Source of the DNA: Bacteroidales bacterium
GTDB taxonomy: Bacteria > Bacteroidota > Bacteroidia > Bacteroidales > P3
Length of the DNA stretch: 8,550 nt
Assembly: GCA_017632095.1 (NCBI GenBank)
Contig: JAGBSA010000203.1
Span: 1 to 8,550, forward strand
Direction of reading: 5' to 3'
Made by a program: the position numbers and the translations under genes. Of this stretch, positions 1 to 7,200 are shown piece by piece. Each line of letters opens with the position of its first letter. Position 1 is the stretch's first letter. A model generated the notes under the pieces. That model saw nothing but the letters and a program-made list of their open reading frames with translations. It did not search any database and was not told the origin of the DNA.

Positions 1-927
1 AGGCGTTCCTCCAAAGAGTTGATTGGCTGCTGCAGCTGCCATAGAGCAAGCTGAACCTACTTCGCCCTGACAGCCAACCTCTGCTCCGGAAATTGAAGCG
101 TTGTGTTTGATTATGCTTCCGAACAAACCGGCTGTTGCCAATGAGCGAATGATTTGCTTATCTGTAAACTCATGTTCTTTACTCAGATGATACAATACAG
201 CAGGTACTACCCCACAAGAGCCACATGTCGGAGCAGTTACAATCAATCCACCCGCAGCATTTTGTTCCGATACCGCAAGTGCATAAGACTGAACGAGGCA
301 TCTTCCTTTCAATGAAGGCTTATAGCTTCTTGCCTTGGTGTAATAAGACATTGCCTTACGCCTTAGACGTAATCCGCCCGGCAATACCCCTTCTTCGTTC
401 AATCCATCTTCAACTGACTTTTTCATAACGGCGAGAACTTCTGCCAAATAGTCCCAAATCTCAGCGTGTTCAAACTCTTGTACATATTCCCAGAAGGTTA
501 AACCGTTTTCATCCAAGTATTGCAAAATCTCTGTGAGACTATGATGTGGGTAAACCTCGTTTATTTCCAATCCTTCATTGGAATCCTCTCTTATAATCTT
601 GCCTCCGCCTATGCTATAATATTTTCGAGAATCCAATAGTTTGTCTTCGTTGTCGAAAGCCTCAAACTGCATTGCGTTAGGGTGCAAATCCAAAAATGTA
701 TCTGCTTTCCAAATAATCTTTGTCCTGTCTTGCCCCAACACATCTAAGATTGCCTTGTCGGTTAAGTGCCCTTTGCCGGTTGCAGCCAAAGCTCCGAAGA
801 GAGTTATCTCAAATCTCGCAGCCTCTCTATTATCCTTTAAGAATAATTCTGAAGCCTTTCGTGGAGCCATAGTATGAGAACTCGATGGTCCATAGCCTAT
901 TCTGAATATTTCTCTAATGCTTTCCAT
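1..927 (-). CDS. sdaA: L-serine dehydratase (L-serine ammonia-lyase), iron-sulfur type, single chain; 3' end beyond window
   Basis: Cytoplasmic [4Fe-4S] enzyme that deaminates L-serine to pyruvate and ammonia, feeding serine into fermentation. Reading the minus strand from the ATG at 927 gives 309 open codons to the window edge without a frameshift. The N-terminal beta domain carries GPSSSHT at residues 13-19, followed by MAPRKA. The alpha domain starts around residue 165 and holds TAPTCGSCG (about 231-239) and GAEVGCQGEVGSACSMAAA (281-299). By homology with E. coli and Legionella SdaA, Cys238, Cys286 and Cys294 are three cluster ligands. The fourth ligand normally lies near the C-terminus, which is missing here together with roughly 90-100 residues of the usual ~400. 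Asn of the E. coli-type TNGACG is replaced by Cys235 in this protein. The start is supported by family alignment, by absence of an upstream in-frame ATG near it, and by a promoter about 25 bases upstream. It is transcribed divergently from mutS2. Confidence 0.95.
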   Translation of the reverse strand, partial: MESIREIFRIGYGPSSSHTMAPRKASELFLKDNREAARFEITLFGALAATGKGHLTDKAILDVLGQDRTKIIWKADTFLDLHPNAMQFEAFDNEDKLLDSRKYYSIGGGKIIREDSNEGLEINEVYPHHSLTEILQYLDENGLTFWEYVQEFEHAEIWDYLAEVLAVMKKSVEDGLNEEGVLPGGLRLRRKAMSYYTKARSYKPSLKGRCLVQSYALAVSEQNAAGGLIVTAPTCGSCGVVPAVLYHLSKEHEFTDKQIIRSLATAGLFGSIIKHNASISGAEVGCQGEVGSACSMAAAAANQLFGGTP

Positions 928-953
928 TCTCCAATTAGTATTTTTAGATTCTG

Positions 954-984
954 CAAATTTAACATTTTTCTTTCGTTTGTCAAA
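954..984 (-). promoter_or_regulatory. Bacteroidota-type promoter for sdaA
   Basis: Read on the minus strand, positions 984-981 are TTTG (-33 element), then a 19-base spacer, then TAAATTTG at 961-954 followed by C, matching the -7 consensus TAnnTTTG. Spacing and both boxes agree with the Bacteroidota primary sigma factor pattern. The transcript would start near 950, giving a leader of about 20-25 bases before the sdaA ATG. The promoter is inferred from sequence match only. Confidence 0.75.
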
Positions 985-1135
985 CCTGCTAATAGCTTTA
1001 CTAAAAAAATTAGTGCATCATTCAAGATAGCAGCAAATATTTCTTCGTTTTAATTTTTCCTTTCTTCGTTTTAGTTTATCAAAATCAAGTTTCGCTTTAC
1101 TAAAACGAAGTTTCACTTTCTCAAAATGGCAGTTT
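985..1135. repeat. Intergenic cluster of short direct and inverted repeats
   Basis: The core of the divergent sdaA-mutS2 spacer is built of related short words. CTTCGTTTTA occurs at 1043-1052 and 1064-1073, 21 bases apart. CTTCGTTTTAGT at 1064-1075 is a perfect 12-base inverted repeat of ACTAAAACGAAG at 1099-1110, with 23 bases between the arms. AAGTTTCGCTTT at 1087-1098 recurs as AAGTTTCACTTT at 1108-1119, again 21 bases apart. GCTTTACTAAAA occurs at both 995-1006 and 1094-1105. A small ACTAA/TTAGT palindrome lies at 1000-1014. Twenty-one bases is two helical turns, so paired protein-binding sites are possible, but a decayed family of genomic repeats fits equally well. It lies upstream of the promoters for both flanking genes. 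No function is known to me. Confidence 0.7.
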
Positions 1136-1178
1136 GTCTTTTTTGTTCATTATTTCTAAATGCTATTTCTTTTTTTCG

Positions 1179-1186
1179 TATCTTTG
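1179..1186 (+). promoter_or_regulatory. -7 element of probable mutS2 promoter
   Basis: TATCTTTG followed by C matches the Bacteroidota -7 consensus TAnnTTTG exactly. It would place the transcription start near 1190-1195 and give mutS2 a leader of about 30 bases. No good TTTG -33 box is seen at the preferred spacing; the nearest is a partial TTTC at 1153-1156 with a 22-base spacer, so the promoter may be weak or assisted by a regulator. Confidence 0.6.
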
Positions 1187-1223
1187 CTTTTCCGTTTTCG
1201 GATTGTTTTAATTTGATTTAAGC

Positions 1224-3665
1224 ATGTTTAAGGAAAGTTTTGAACGCAAGTCTGCTTTTGATAAAGTACTGCAATCAGTAAAGGATTGTTGTCTTTCGCC
1301 TGCAGGTGTTGCTCTTGCGGAACAAATGTCCTTTATGACTTGTTATGAAGATGTTGAAAGAGAGTTAGGCTTGACCGATGAGTTTCTTTCAATACTTCTT
1401 TCCGGCAAATCCTTTCCTTCAAACGACTTCTTCGATATGTCTTCCGAACTTCGAAGGCTTGGTACCATAGGAACATTTATTTCACTTGCAGACTTAAATG
1501 AATTGTATCTTAGTTTGAGAGTGATTGGTGACTGTTTAGAGTTTTTCGATAGAGCTGAGGACGAATCATATCCTTTGTTGAGAACGCTCTGTGTGGGATT
1601 GGAAGTGGACAAAAACATATTAGCATGTTGCGAACGCTTGTTAGGACCTGACGGAGATATGGCTGACAATGCTTCGGAGCGTTTGTTTGAAATCAGAACA
1701 GGGATAAGACGTACGAAAATGGAAGCTGAAAGGCGTTTAAGGAAAGTTTTAGAACATTCAAAGCAACAAGGCTGGACTCCACAAGAAGCAGAAGCAACTC
1801 TGAGAGAGGGAAAGGGGGTGATCCCTGTAAGTTCTGCAAACAAAAGACGTCTTCAAGGATTTGTAATAGATGAATCTGCAAGTGGTTTAACTTCGTTTAT
1901 AGAACCTGCTGAGGTTGTTGAATTGAACAATCGTTTGAGAGAATTGGAGTTTGAGCAGATGCGCGAGATTGTAAAGATATTAACGGAGTTTACAGTCTTT
2001 TTACGTCCGAATATTCCTATGCTTTTGGAGTGTTATGCCTTTCTTGCGAGAATAGATTTCTTGAGAGCAAAAGCAAAATATGCACTTTCAATTCGTGCAG
2101 GTAAGCCTATATTGAAGCAAAAGCGAGGTTTTACATGGTACGATGCAAGACACCCAATATTGCAAGCAAGTCTGCAACGTCAGGGTAAGGAAATCGTACC
2201 TTTGAAAATAGGACTTGACGATGCAAGAATTTTGATAATATCAGGACCAAACGCAGGTGGAAAGTCTGTATGTTTGAAAACGGTAGGCTTACTTCAATAT
2301 ATGTTGCAGTGTGGCTTGCTTGTACCGATGAAAGAAACGAGTGAGTGTTGTTTATTTGAAGATTTGTTTTTCGATATTGGCGATGAGCAGAGCATAGAGA
2401 ATGATTTAAGTACTTATAGTTCTCATTTGATGTCGATGAAAGTTCTTTGCGAGGCAGCCTCCCCTACTTGTTTATTCTTGATAGACGAATGTGGAACAGG
2501 TACTGAGCCAAATGCGGGTGGTGCTATTGCCGAAGCGATTTTGGAAAACTTGGAGAAAAAAGGTGCTTACGGCATTGTAACAACTCACTATTCAAATTTG
2601 AAACTATTGTCTGAACGTTGCAAGTCGATAAGAAACGCAGCCATGTTGTTCGATACAAAAGCCTTGAAACCATTGTATCGTTTGGAAATTGGCAATGCAG
2701 GAAGCAGTTTTGCTTTAGAAATTGCGAGAACGATAGGATTGCCTTCTGATATTGTAGCATCGGCAGAGGAGAAACTTGGAACGGGATTTGTAGATTATGA
2801 CCAAGCTCTTCAAACCATTGCTTTGGAGAAGTTAGAAATCAATACCAAACAAACAGAATTGCAATTGGCAGATGAATTGCTTAATTCTTTGGTTGAGCAG
2901 TATAAGACAAAGAATGAGGAGATTGCAAAAAGGGAAAGAGAAATCATAGCTCGTGCAAAGAAAGAAGCAAACGAAATTTTGAAAGGAGCTAATCGAAAGA
3001 TTGAGGAAACAATACGAAATATAAAAACTACCAAAGCAGAACCTAAGGCAACAAAGAAGTTGAGAGAGGATTTGAAAGAGAAAATCGTTGCTCAAGAGGT
3101 TGAGATTAAGACTTTGGAAAAGGAAATCAAAAACTCTCCTCTCAAGGAGGCTCCACCCAAAACGCATATTCCTTTGGATTCTTCGGCTTTGCAAGAAGGA
3201 GATATTGTGCTTATTGATGGGCAAGATAGCTATGGGGAAGTTTTGAAGTTGAAAAAAGGCAAGGCAGATGTCGTTTGCGGATTGTTAAATATGTCTTTGC
3301 CGATCTCACGTTTGAAAAAAGTAAATAAAGACAGCTATTTAAGGCAACAAAAACAACAAAAAAACGTAAATAGACAAAGTTGTACTTCTCTTATGGAAGA
3401 CATCAACAACTTGAGGCAAAGTTTTTCGTATCGTCTTGATTTGAGAGGCAAACGTGCAGACGAGGCTTTGTCGGCTTTATCTAAGTATATAGATACTGCA
3501 AGACTTTTAGGCGAAAGTGAGCTATCGGTGCTTCACGGTAAGGGAGATGGAGTTTTGAAAACTGTTTTGAGGGATTATTTGAGACAGTGCCCTGATGTAG
3601 AGAGTTATAAGGCAGAAAGAGTTGAGTTTGGTGGCGAAGGAATTACGAAAATAAAGCTAAAATAG
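1224..3665 (+). CDS. mutS2: MutS2 family protein: ATPase with C-terminal Smr domain
   Basis: Cytoplasmic DNA- and ribosome-associated ATPase. Studied members split collided ribosomes for ribosome quality control (RqcU in B. subtilis) or suppress homologous recombination (Helicobacter); which role applies here cannot be told from sequence. The 813 residues are full length for the family. Residues 1 to about 310 are the MutS-like core and lever region without the mismatch-recognition domain of MutS1. The ABC-type ATPase has Walker A GPNAGGKS at 341-348, Walker B ending in Asp421-Glu422 within LIDECGTGTEP, and the H-loop His455 in TTHYSN. A charged coiled coil follows (about 520-650), then a small KOW-like beta segment near 660-710. 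The C-terminal Smr domain shows DLRG at 739-742, HGKG at 771-774 and GGEGIT at 803-808, so its putative nuclease or RNA-binding residues are intact. The start follows a -7 box by about 37 bases. The next gene starts 52 bases downstream on the same strand. Confidence 0.97.
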   Translation: MFKESFERKSAFDKVLQSVKDCCLSPAGVALAEQMSFMTCYEDVERELGLTDEFLSILLSGKSFPSNDFFDMSSELRRLGTIGTFISLADLNELYLSLRVIGDCLEFFDRAEDESYPLLRTLCVGLEVDKNILACCERLLGPDGDMADNASERLFEIRTGIRRTKMEAERRLRKVLEHSKQQGWTPQEAEATLREGKGVIPVSSANKRRLQGFVIDESASGLTSFIEPAEVVELNNRLRELEFEQMREIVKILTEFTVFLRPNIPMLLECYAFLARIDFLRAKAKYALSIRAGKPILKQKRGFTWYDARHPILQASLQRQGKEIVPLKIGLDDARILIISGPNAGGKSVCLKTVGLLQYMLQCGLLVPMKETSECCLFEDLFFDIGDEQSIENDLSTYSSHLMSMKVLCEAASPTCLFLIDECGTGTEPNAGGAIAEAILENLEKKGAYGIVTTHYSNLKLLSERCKSIRNAAMLFDTKALKPLYRLEIGNAGSSFALEIARTIGLPSDIVASAEEKLGTGFVDYDQALQTIALEKLEINTKQTELQLADELLNSLVEQYKTKNEEIAKREREIIARAKKEANEILKGANRKIEETIRNIKTTKAEPKATKKLREDLKEKIVAQEVEIKTLEKEIKNSPLKEAPPKTHIPLDSSALQEGDIVLIDGQDSYGEVLKLKKGKADVVCGLLNMSLPISRLKKVNKDSYLRQQKQQKNVNRQSCTSLMEDINNLRQSFSYRLDLRGKRADEALSALSKYIDTARLLGESELSVLHGKGDGVLKTVLRDYLRQCPDVESYKAERVEFGGEGITKIKLK

Positions 3666-3675
3666 AAAACGAAAT

Positions 3676-3691
3676 GACACTTTATAGTGTC
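3676..3691 (+). other. Small perfect hairpin between mutS2 and the surface-protein gene
   Basis: GACACT-TTAT-AGTGTC forms a 6-bp perfect stem with a four-base loop, 10 bases after the mutS2 stop and 26 bases before the next start. It is followed by TTAATAAGG and not by a T run, so it is a poor intrinsic terminator. It could be an mRNA-processing or stabilising hairpin, or an operator-like dyad. No TAnnTTTG element is seen between the two genes, which favours at least partial co-transcription from the mutS2 promoter. Confidence 0.5.
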
Positions 3692-3717
3692 TTAATAAGG
3701 AACAAAAATATAGGATT

Positions 3718-6486
3718 ATGAATATAAGATTTAATCATTTGAATTTGAAGACTCTCATTATGGTTTGCGTAATGGGATTTTTGTCTTCACCGTTATTCGC
3801 TCAGTTTGACGCTTTGGCAGGTGACGGTTTGGATTTTTCCCATGGCTTTATGGGCTGGGTTGCAAGGACGGGTAATTATTCTGGTTCAACGAGTACTAAT
3901 AATTTTAGTTGGACACAGACTCACAATGACCCATCTGTGCCTCAAGATAACGGCGGAAAATTATTCGAAATCTTTTCAAATGCCACTGCGAGAGACCCTA
4001 AGAGCAATAACAATTTGAGCATTGTTCCAACTAATTTAGGCTGTCAGTACTCTTGTCGTATAAATAATGTTGAGGGAGGTGCAGGTTGCTCTCAGTTACA
4101 GTACACTTTGCAAGTTTCTTCTGAGAATTGTCTTTTGACCATTTACTATGCTATGGTGCTTGAAACTCCGCATCCGAATAACCATTACGTCAATCCGACA
4201 TTCCAAATTGACGTTATGACTCACGATCCTAATACTCAACAGATGACAAACGAACTTGTAGAAGAATGTGCTTTCTTTGAGCAATGTGGAGACTTGCCTT
4301 CAGGAACTTTACCTGCAGGTTGGCATAACGGACAATCAGGTTGGGCTTATTTGGATTGGCAAGAGGTAAAAATCAATTTGAAAAAATTTGAAGGCGATAG
4401 AGTAACTTTGAGAATTAGAGTTAGCGATTGCGATTATGGTGCGCACGCTGGCTATGGTTATATAGCGGGTAAGGCTGAGCCTGCGAAGATTAACGTTCCT
4501 GGTTGTGCAGGTAACGGAGACACTGTCACCGTTGCACAAGCGCCAGACGGCTTTGCAGATTACAAATGGTTTGAAATCGAGAACACATATATGTCACAAA
4601 GTGACTTGGTTACCCTAGATGCTACTGCGCCTGCTCTATCTACTCAAAGGGATCTTGTTGTTACAAACGATATGATGGGGAATGACCCTGTTAAATACTA
4701 CGCTTGTAGAATTAAAGCGGCAGCCATGTATCCTACTTGGGGAACCCCTCGTCCTCAATGTGCGGCTTATATTACTACACAGATAAATGACATTCGTCCA
4801 ATCTTCAATTTACAAGTTACAGAGCCTACTGCGGCAGATCCTCCCGGAAGAGCAATCTTCTATCTTAGCGACGTAGACGCTTCAGGTGCGCCTTTGTATT
4901 GGCAAGAGTATGATTTCGGAGATGGAACCACCCCTATACAAATCGAATATCAAATAAACAAGTGGGTAGTCTTGAATGAAGCAGACAATCCTGCCACAAC
5001 ATACGAATATGACGCCAATCAATCTGTAGAAAGAATCATTCACACATACGCAGACGACGGAGAATACACTTACATAAGAAAGGTTAGATCAACAGAAGAC
5101 CAATCTGCTGAAGAGATTGTTTATTGTGAAAAATCAGATCAAAAACTTGTTACAATACCTAAGGTTCCTTCATTGGTGCTTGAGGCTGTGCAAGAAATAT
5201 GTGTTGGAGAGACAGCTGTTGTAACGGCATCTTCTCCTGAGGATACAGACAATCCTAATCTGCTTTACCAATGGTGGTATTCTGAAGAGGCAGTTGCAAC
5301 AGAGCAACCTGCACATCAAGGAACTGTTGTACAAGAACAAATTACCGAAAATACGACATACGTTGTTAAGGTTACAGATGAAGAAACCGGATACTACAAT
5401 ATAAAAACCATAACTGTAAATGTACAAGCATTCCCTGAGGTTACATTGACCGGAGACACTAAGTTGTGTATGGGAGACAGAGCTGTGATAACTGCATCTG
5501 ATGCAACAGGAAATGCAATTGCTTTTGAATGGACCTTCATTCGTCCATCTAATCCTCCGGTTATGACAAACCCTTCTGCAAATGCAGTATTGGATTTCTT
5601 GCCAACAAGAGACACAACAGTATATCTTATTGCTGAAACTGCTGTAGGTTGTATTTCTTACGATAGTATCAGAATAACAGTTATCAATCCGCAAGCTTCG
5701 GTATCAGATAATGAAATATGTCCGGGTGAAAGCGTAGTTTTGACAGGTACAAACGCTGTTGAATACTCTTGGACTGCAAATCCACCTGATCCAACTCTTA
5801 CAACTGATAGAGTAATTGACCCTGTTACTGTAAGCCCAGAGGTAACTACAACTTACACAATGAGCGGTTATGGAGAATCAGGTTGCCATACAGACAGACA
5901 AGTTACTGTTACGGTTTATCCATACCCTGAAGCAACAATATCATTCACTCCTGAATATGTAGATGTGGATAATCCGGTGCTTTCAATCTCCGATGTATCG
6001 CCTAATGCTTACACTTCATCATGGCAATTCTCCGATGGAGGAACAGCGACTGGCCGTACCGTTGCTTATTCATTCAATGATTTGAGCGGAGATTCCGTAA
6101 CTATAAACCTTGTAAGCTACAATCGTCTTGGTTGTTCTGACTCTACAACAGTCAGTGTGCCAATTGAATTGTTCGGAGTTTGGATGCCAAATGCCTTTAC
6201 ACCAAATGGTGATGGCGTAAACGATAAGATATTCTTCTCATCTTTTAATAACTTAGAAGATGTCAGCTTTGAGATTTATAATCGTCAAGGAGTAAGATTG
6301 TTCCAAGCTCATGAAAAATTCTTAACCTGCGGAATTATTCCTGATTTAACAGAATTGCTTGGCTGGGACGGTAGATATAATGATGAAGATTGCCCACAAG
6401 GCACATACGTTTACCGATTAACTTATCGTAGAGCAGGCAATACAAGAGTATATGACACCAAAGGAACAATTATGTTGTTCAGATAA
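3718..6486 (+). CDS. Secreted multi-domain surface protein with type IX secretion (type B) sorting domain
   Basis: Exported protein of 922 residues, probably attached to the cell surface or released by the type IX secretion system. A signal peptide (residues 1-28; charged start, hydrophobic core, FA before Gln29) has no lipobox cysteine. Residues 30 to about 250 form a cysteine-rich, probably beta-sandwich region I do not recognise, followed by a further beta-rich stretch to about 360. A PKD domain has DFGDGT at 399-404 and HTYADDGEY from 442. Three Ig/PKD-like repeats follow (about 484-570, 572-655, 657-733), each opening with xCxG[ED] at Cys495, Cys584 and Cys668. A second PKD-like domain covers about 734-815. 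The C-terminal CHU_C/gliding-associated domain begins at Trp822 with MPNAFTPNGDGVND and continues through FEIYNRQG, GWDGRYN, QGTYVYRLTY and a final GTIMLFR. This ending is diagnostic of type B sorting. The binding target is unknown. The gene is closed by a terminator at 6518-6550. Confidence 0.93.
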   Translation: MNIRFNHLNLKTLIMVCVMGFLSSPLFAQFDALAGDGLDFSHGFMGWVARTGNYSGSTSTNNFSWTQTHNDPSVPQDNGGKLFEIFSNATARDPKSNNNLSIVPTNLGCQYSCRINNVEGGAGCSQLQYTLQVSSENCLLTIYYAMVLETPHPNNHYVNPTFQIDVMTHDPNTQQMTNELVEECAFFEQCGDLPSGTLPAGWHNGQSGWAYLDWQEVKINLKKFEGDRVTLRIRVSDCDYGAHAGYGYIAGKAEPAKINVPGCAGNGDTVTVAQAPDGFADYKWFEIENTYMSQSDLVTLDATAPALSTQRDLVVTNDMMGNDPVKYYACRIKAAAMYPTWGTPRPQCAAYITTQINDIRPIFNLQVTEPTAADPPGRAIFYLSDVDASGAPLYWQEYDFGDGTTPIQIEYQINKWVVLNEADNPATTYEYDANQSVERIIHTYADDGEYTYIRKVRSTEDQSAEEIVYCEKSDQKLVTIPKVPSLVLEAVQEICVGETAVVTASSPEDTDNPNLLYQWWYSEEAVATEQPAHQGTVVQEQITENTTYVVKVTDEETGYYNIKTITVNVQAFPEVTLTGDTKLCMGDRAVITASDATGNAIAFEWTFIRPSNPPVMTNPSANAVLDFLPTRDTTVYLIAETAVGCISYDSIRITVINPQASVSDNEICPGESVVLTGTNAVEYSWTANPPDPTLTTDRVIDPVTVSPEVTTTYTMSGYGESGCHTDRQVTVTVYPYPEATISFTPEYVDVDNPVLSISDVSPNAYTSSWQFSDGGTATGRTVAYSFNDLSGDSVTINLVSYNRLGCSDSTTVSVPIELFGVWMPNAFTPNGDGVNDKIFFSSFNNLEDVSFEIYNRQGVRLFQAHEKFLTCGIIPDLTELLGWDGRYNDEDCPQGTYVYRLTYRRAGNTRVYDTKGTIMLFR

Positions 6487-6517
6487 TAATCAGTAAATCA
6501 TAAAAAGAACTTGAAGA

Positions 6518-6550
6518 AATGGCAGAGTTGAATCGCTCTGCCGTTTTTTT
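6518..6550 (+). terminator. Intrinsic terminator after the surface-protein gene
   Basis: GGCAGAG at 6521-6527 pairs with CTCTGCC at 6536-6542 around an eight-base loop, and the stem can be extended outward by A-T and one wobble pair. Seven T residues follow at 6544-6550. This is a textbook rho-independent terminator for the plus-strand transcript. It ends only 14 bases before the start of the next gene. Confidence 0.9.
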
Positions 6551-6564
6551 GTAATACAGAGAGC

Positions 6565-7200
6565 ATGAATTATTTTTCTTTATTTAAGGATTATTTTCAA
6601 TACAGGCTGAAAGCGAAAGACGAATATTTTATTCATTCGCCTTATATGTTCGATTTCTTTACAAAGGGTTTGAAAGCGAAGATGTCAAACAAAACTTTCA
6701 AAGAGCTGAAACTTCGAACCAAAGCGATGAGGTCTGATTTGTCTTGTTTACAGCTATGTTTAAGACACAGGAATAATCTCTTTTTGTCTCGTTTGTCTGC
6801 TTATTTCGCACCGAAAAGAGTTTTGGTCATTTCCGATTGTGAAGATGATGCGTCGTTTTACCTTTCAAAAATTTTACCTCAAACTGAAATTGTGTTTTTA
6901 GATAAGATTGACAATTTGAATGAATATGATTCAGATGCAGTTTTTGATTTTATATATCTGAATTTAGAAAAGACTACGTTTGAAGCAAAATTGATAATAG
7001 ACAAAACCTTGCCTTATTGTTCTTCAAATGCTCTTATCATATTTGGAAATGCCGTTGGGAATAGCTGTCTAAAAGAACAATGGTTGTTATTACAAGAAGA
7101 TGAACGATTCAAAGTAACAGCCGATTTCTTCTTATGCAAAGTCATATTTTTAACTCAAAACCCTATAAAAAAACAACACTATTGCCTTTTGACAAAGTGA
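6565..7200 (+). CDS. Degenerate class I SAM-methyltransferase-like protein, function unknown
   Basis: Predicted soluble protein of 211 residues with no signal peptide. The N-terminus resembles a family of Bacteroidota class I methyltransferase-like proteins of about 230-260 residues: a short helix with a YRLKAK stretch, then IHSPYMFDFFTK at 23-34 where relatives have HSPF-FD. The rest follows a shortened Rossmann pattern. A strand RVLVISDCEDDASFYL (85-100) sits where motif I should be, TEIVFLDK (107-114) where the ribose-binding acidic strand lies, FDFIYLNL (127-134) in place of FIDGxH, and ALIIFGNAVG (156-165) in place of IIDDI. The Gly-rich loop and the acidic residues are therefore missing, and the segment between the HSP motif and motif I is short. 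An active enzyme seems unlikely; it may be a pseudo-enzyme or a decaying gene. The open frame is intact. The assignment rests on recalled family patterns. It lies 14 bases after a terminator with no visible promoter and converges on arcB. Confidence 0.6.
   Translation: MNYFSLFKDYFQYRLKAKDEYFIHSPYMFDFFTKGLKAKMSNKTFKELKLRTKAMRSDLSCLQLCLRHRNNLFLSRLSAYFAPKRVLVISDCEDDASFYLSKILPQTEIVFLDKIDNLNEYDSDAVFDFIYLNLEKTTFEAKLIIDKTLPYCSSNALIIFGNAVGNSCLKEQWLLLQEDERFKVTADFFLCKVIFLTQNPIKKQHYCLLTK

Noticed and set aside
225..877. Two plus-strand open frames (225-428 and 641-877)
   Set aside because: Both are opposite the sdaA frame, which has full family motifs across this stretch.
1041..1130. Possible CRISPR-like array
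   Set aside because: The repeated words are 10-12 bases with about 11 bases between them, not identical, and partly inverted. No cas gene is present.
1343..1843. 166-codon open frame antisense to mutS2
   Set aside because: It lies wholly inside a well-supported mutS2 reading frame and its translation is Ser/Lys/Leu-rich with no recognisable motif; it is a shadow of the coding strand.
1224..3665. Mismatch-repair MutS1
   Set aside because: No N-terminal mismatch-recognition domain with its Phe-x-Glu motif; a C-terminal Smr domain and the overall length fit MutS2.
5170..5694. 174-codon open frame antisense to the surface-protein gene
   Set aside because: The translation is Cys/Arg/Tyr-rich, as expected from the complement of Thr/Val-rich codons, and overlaps a clear domain-bearing gene.
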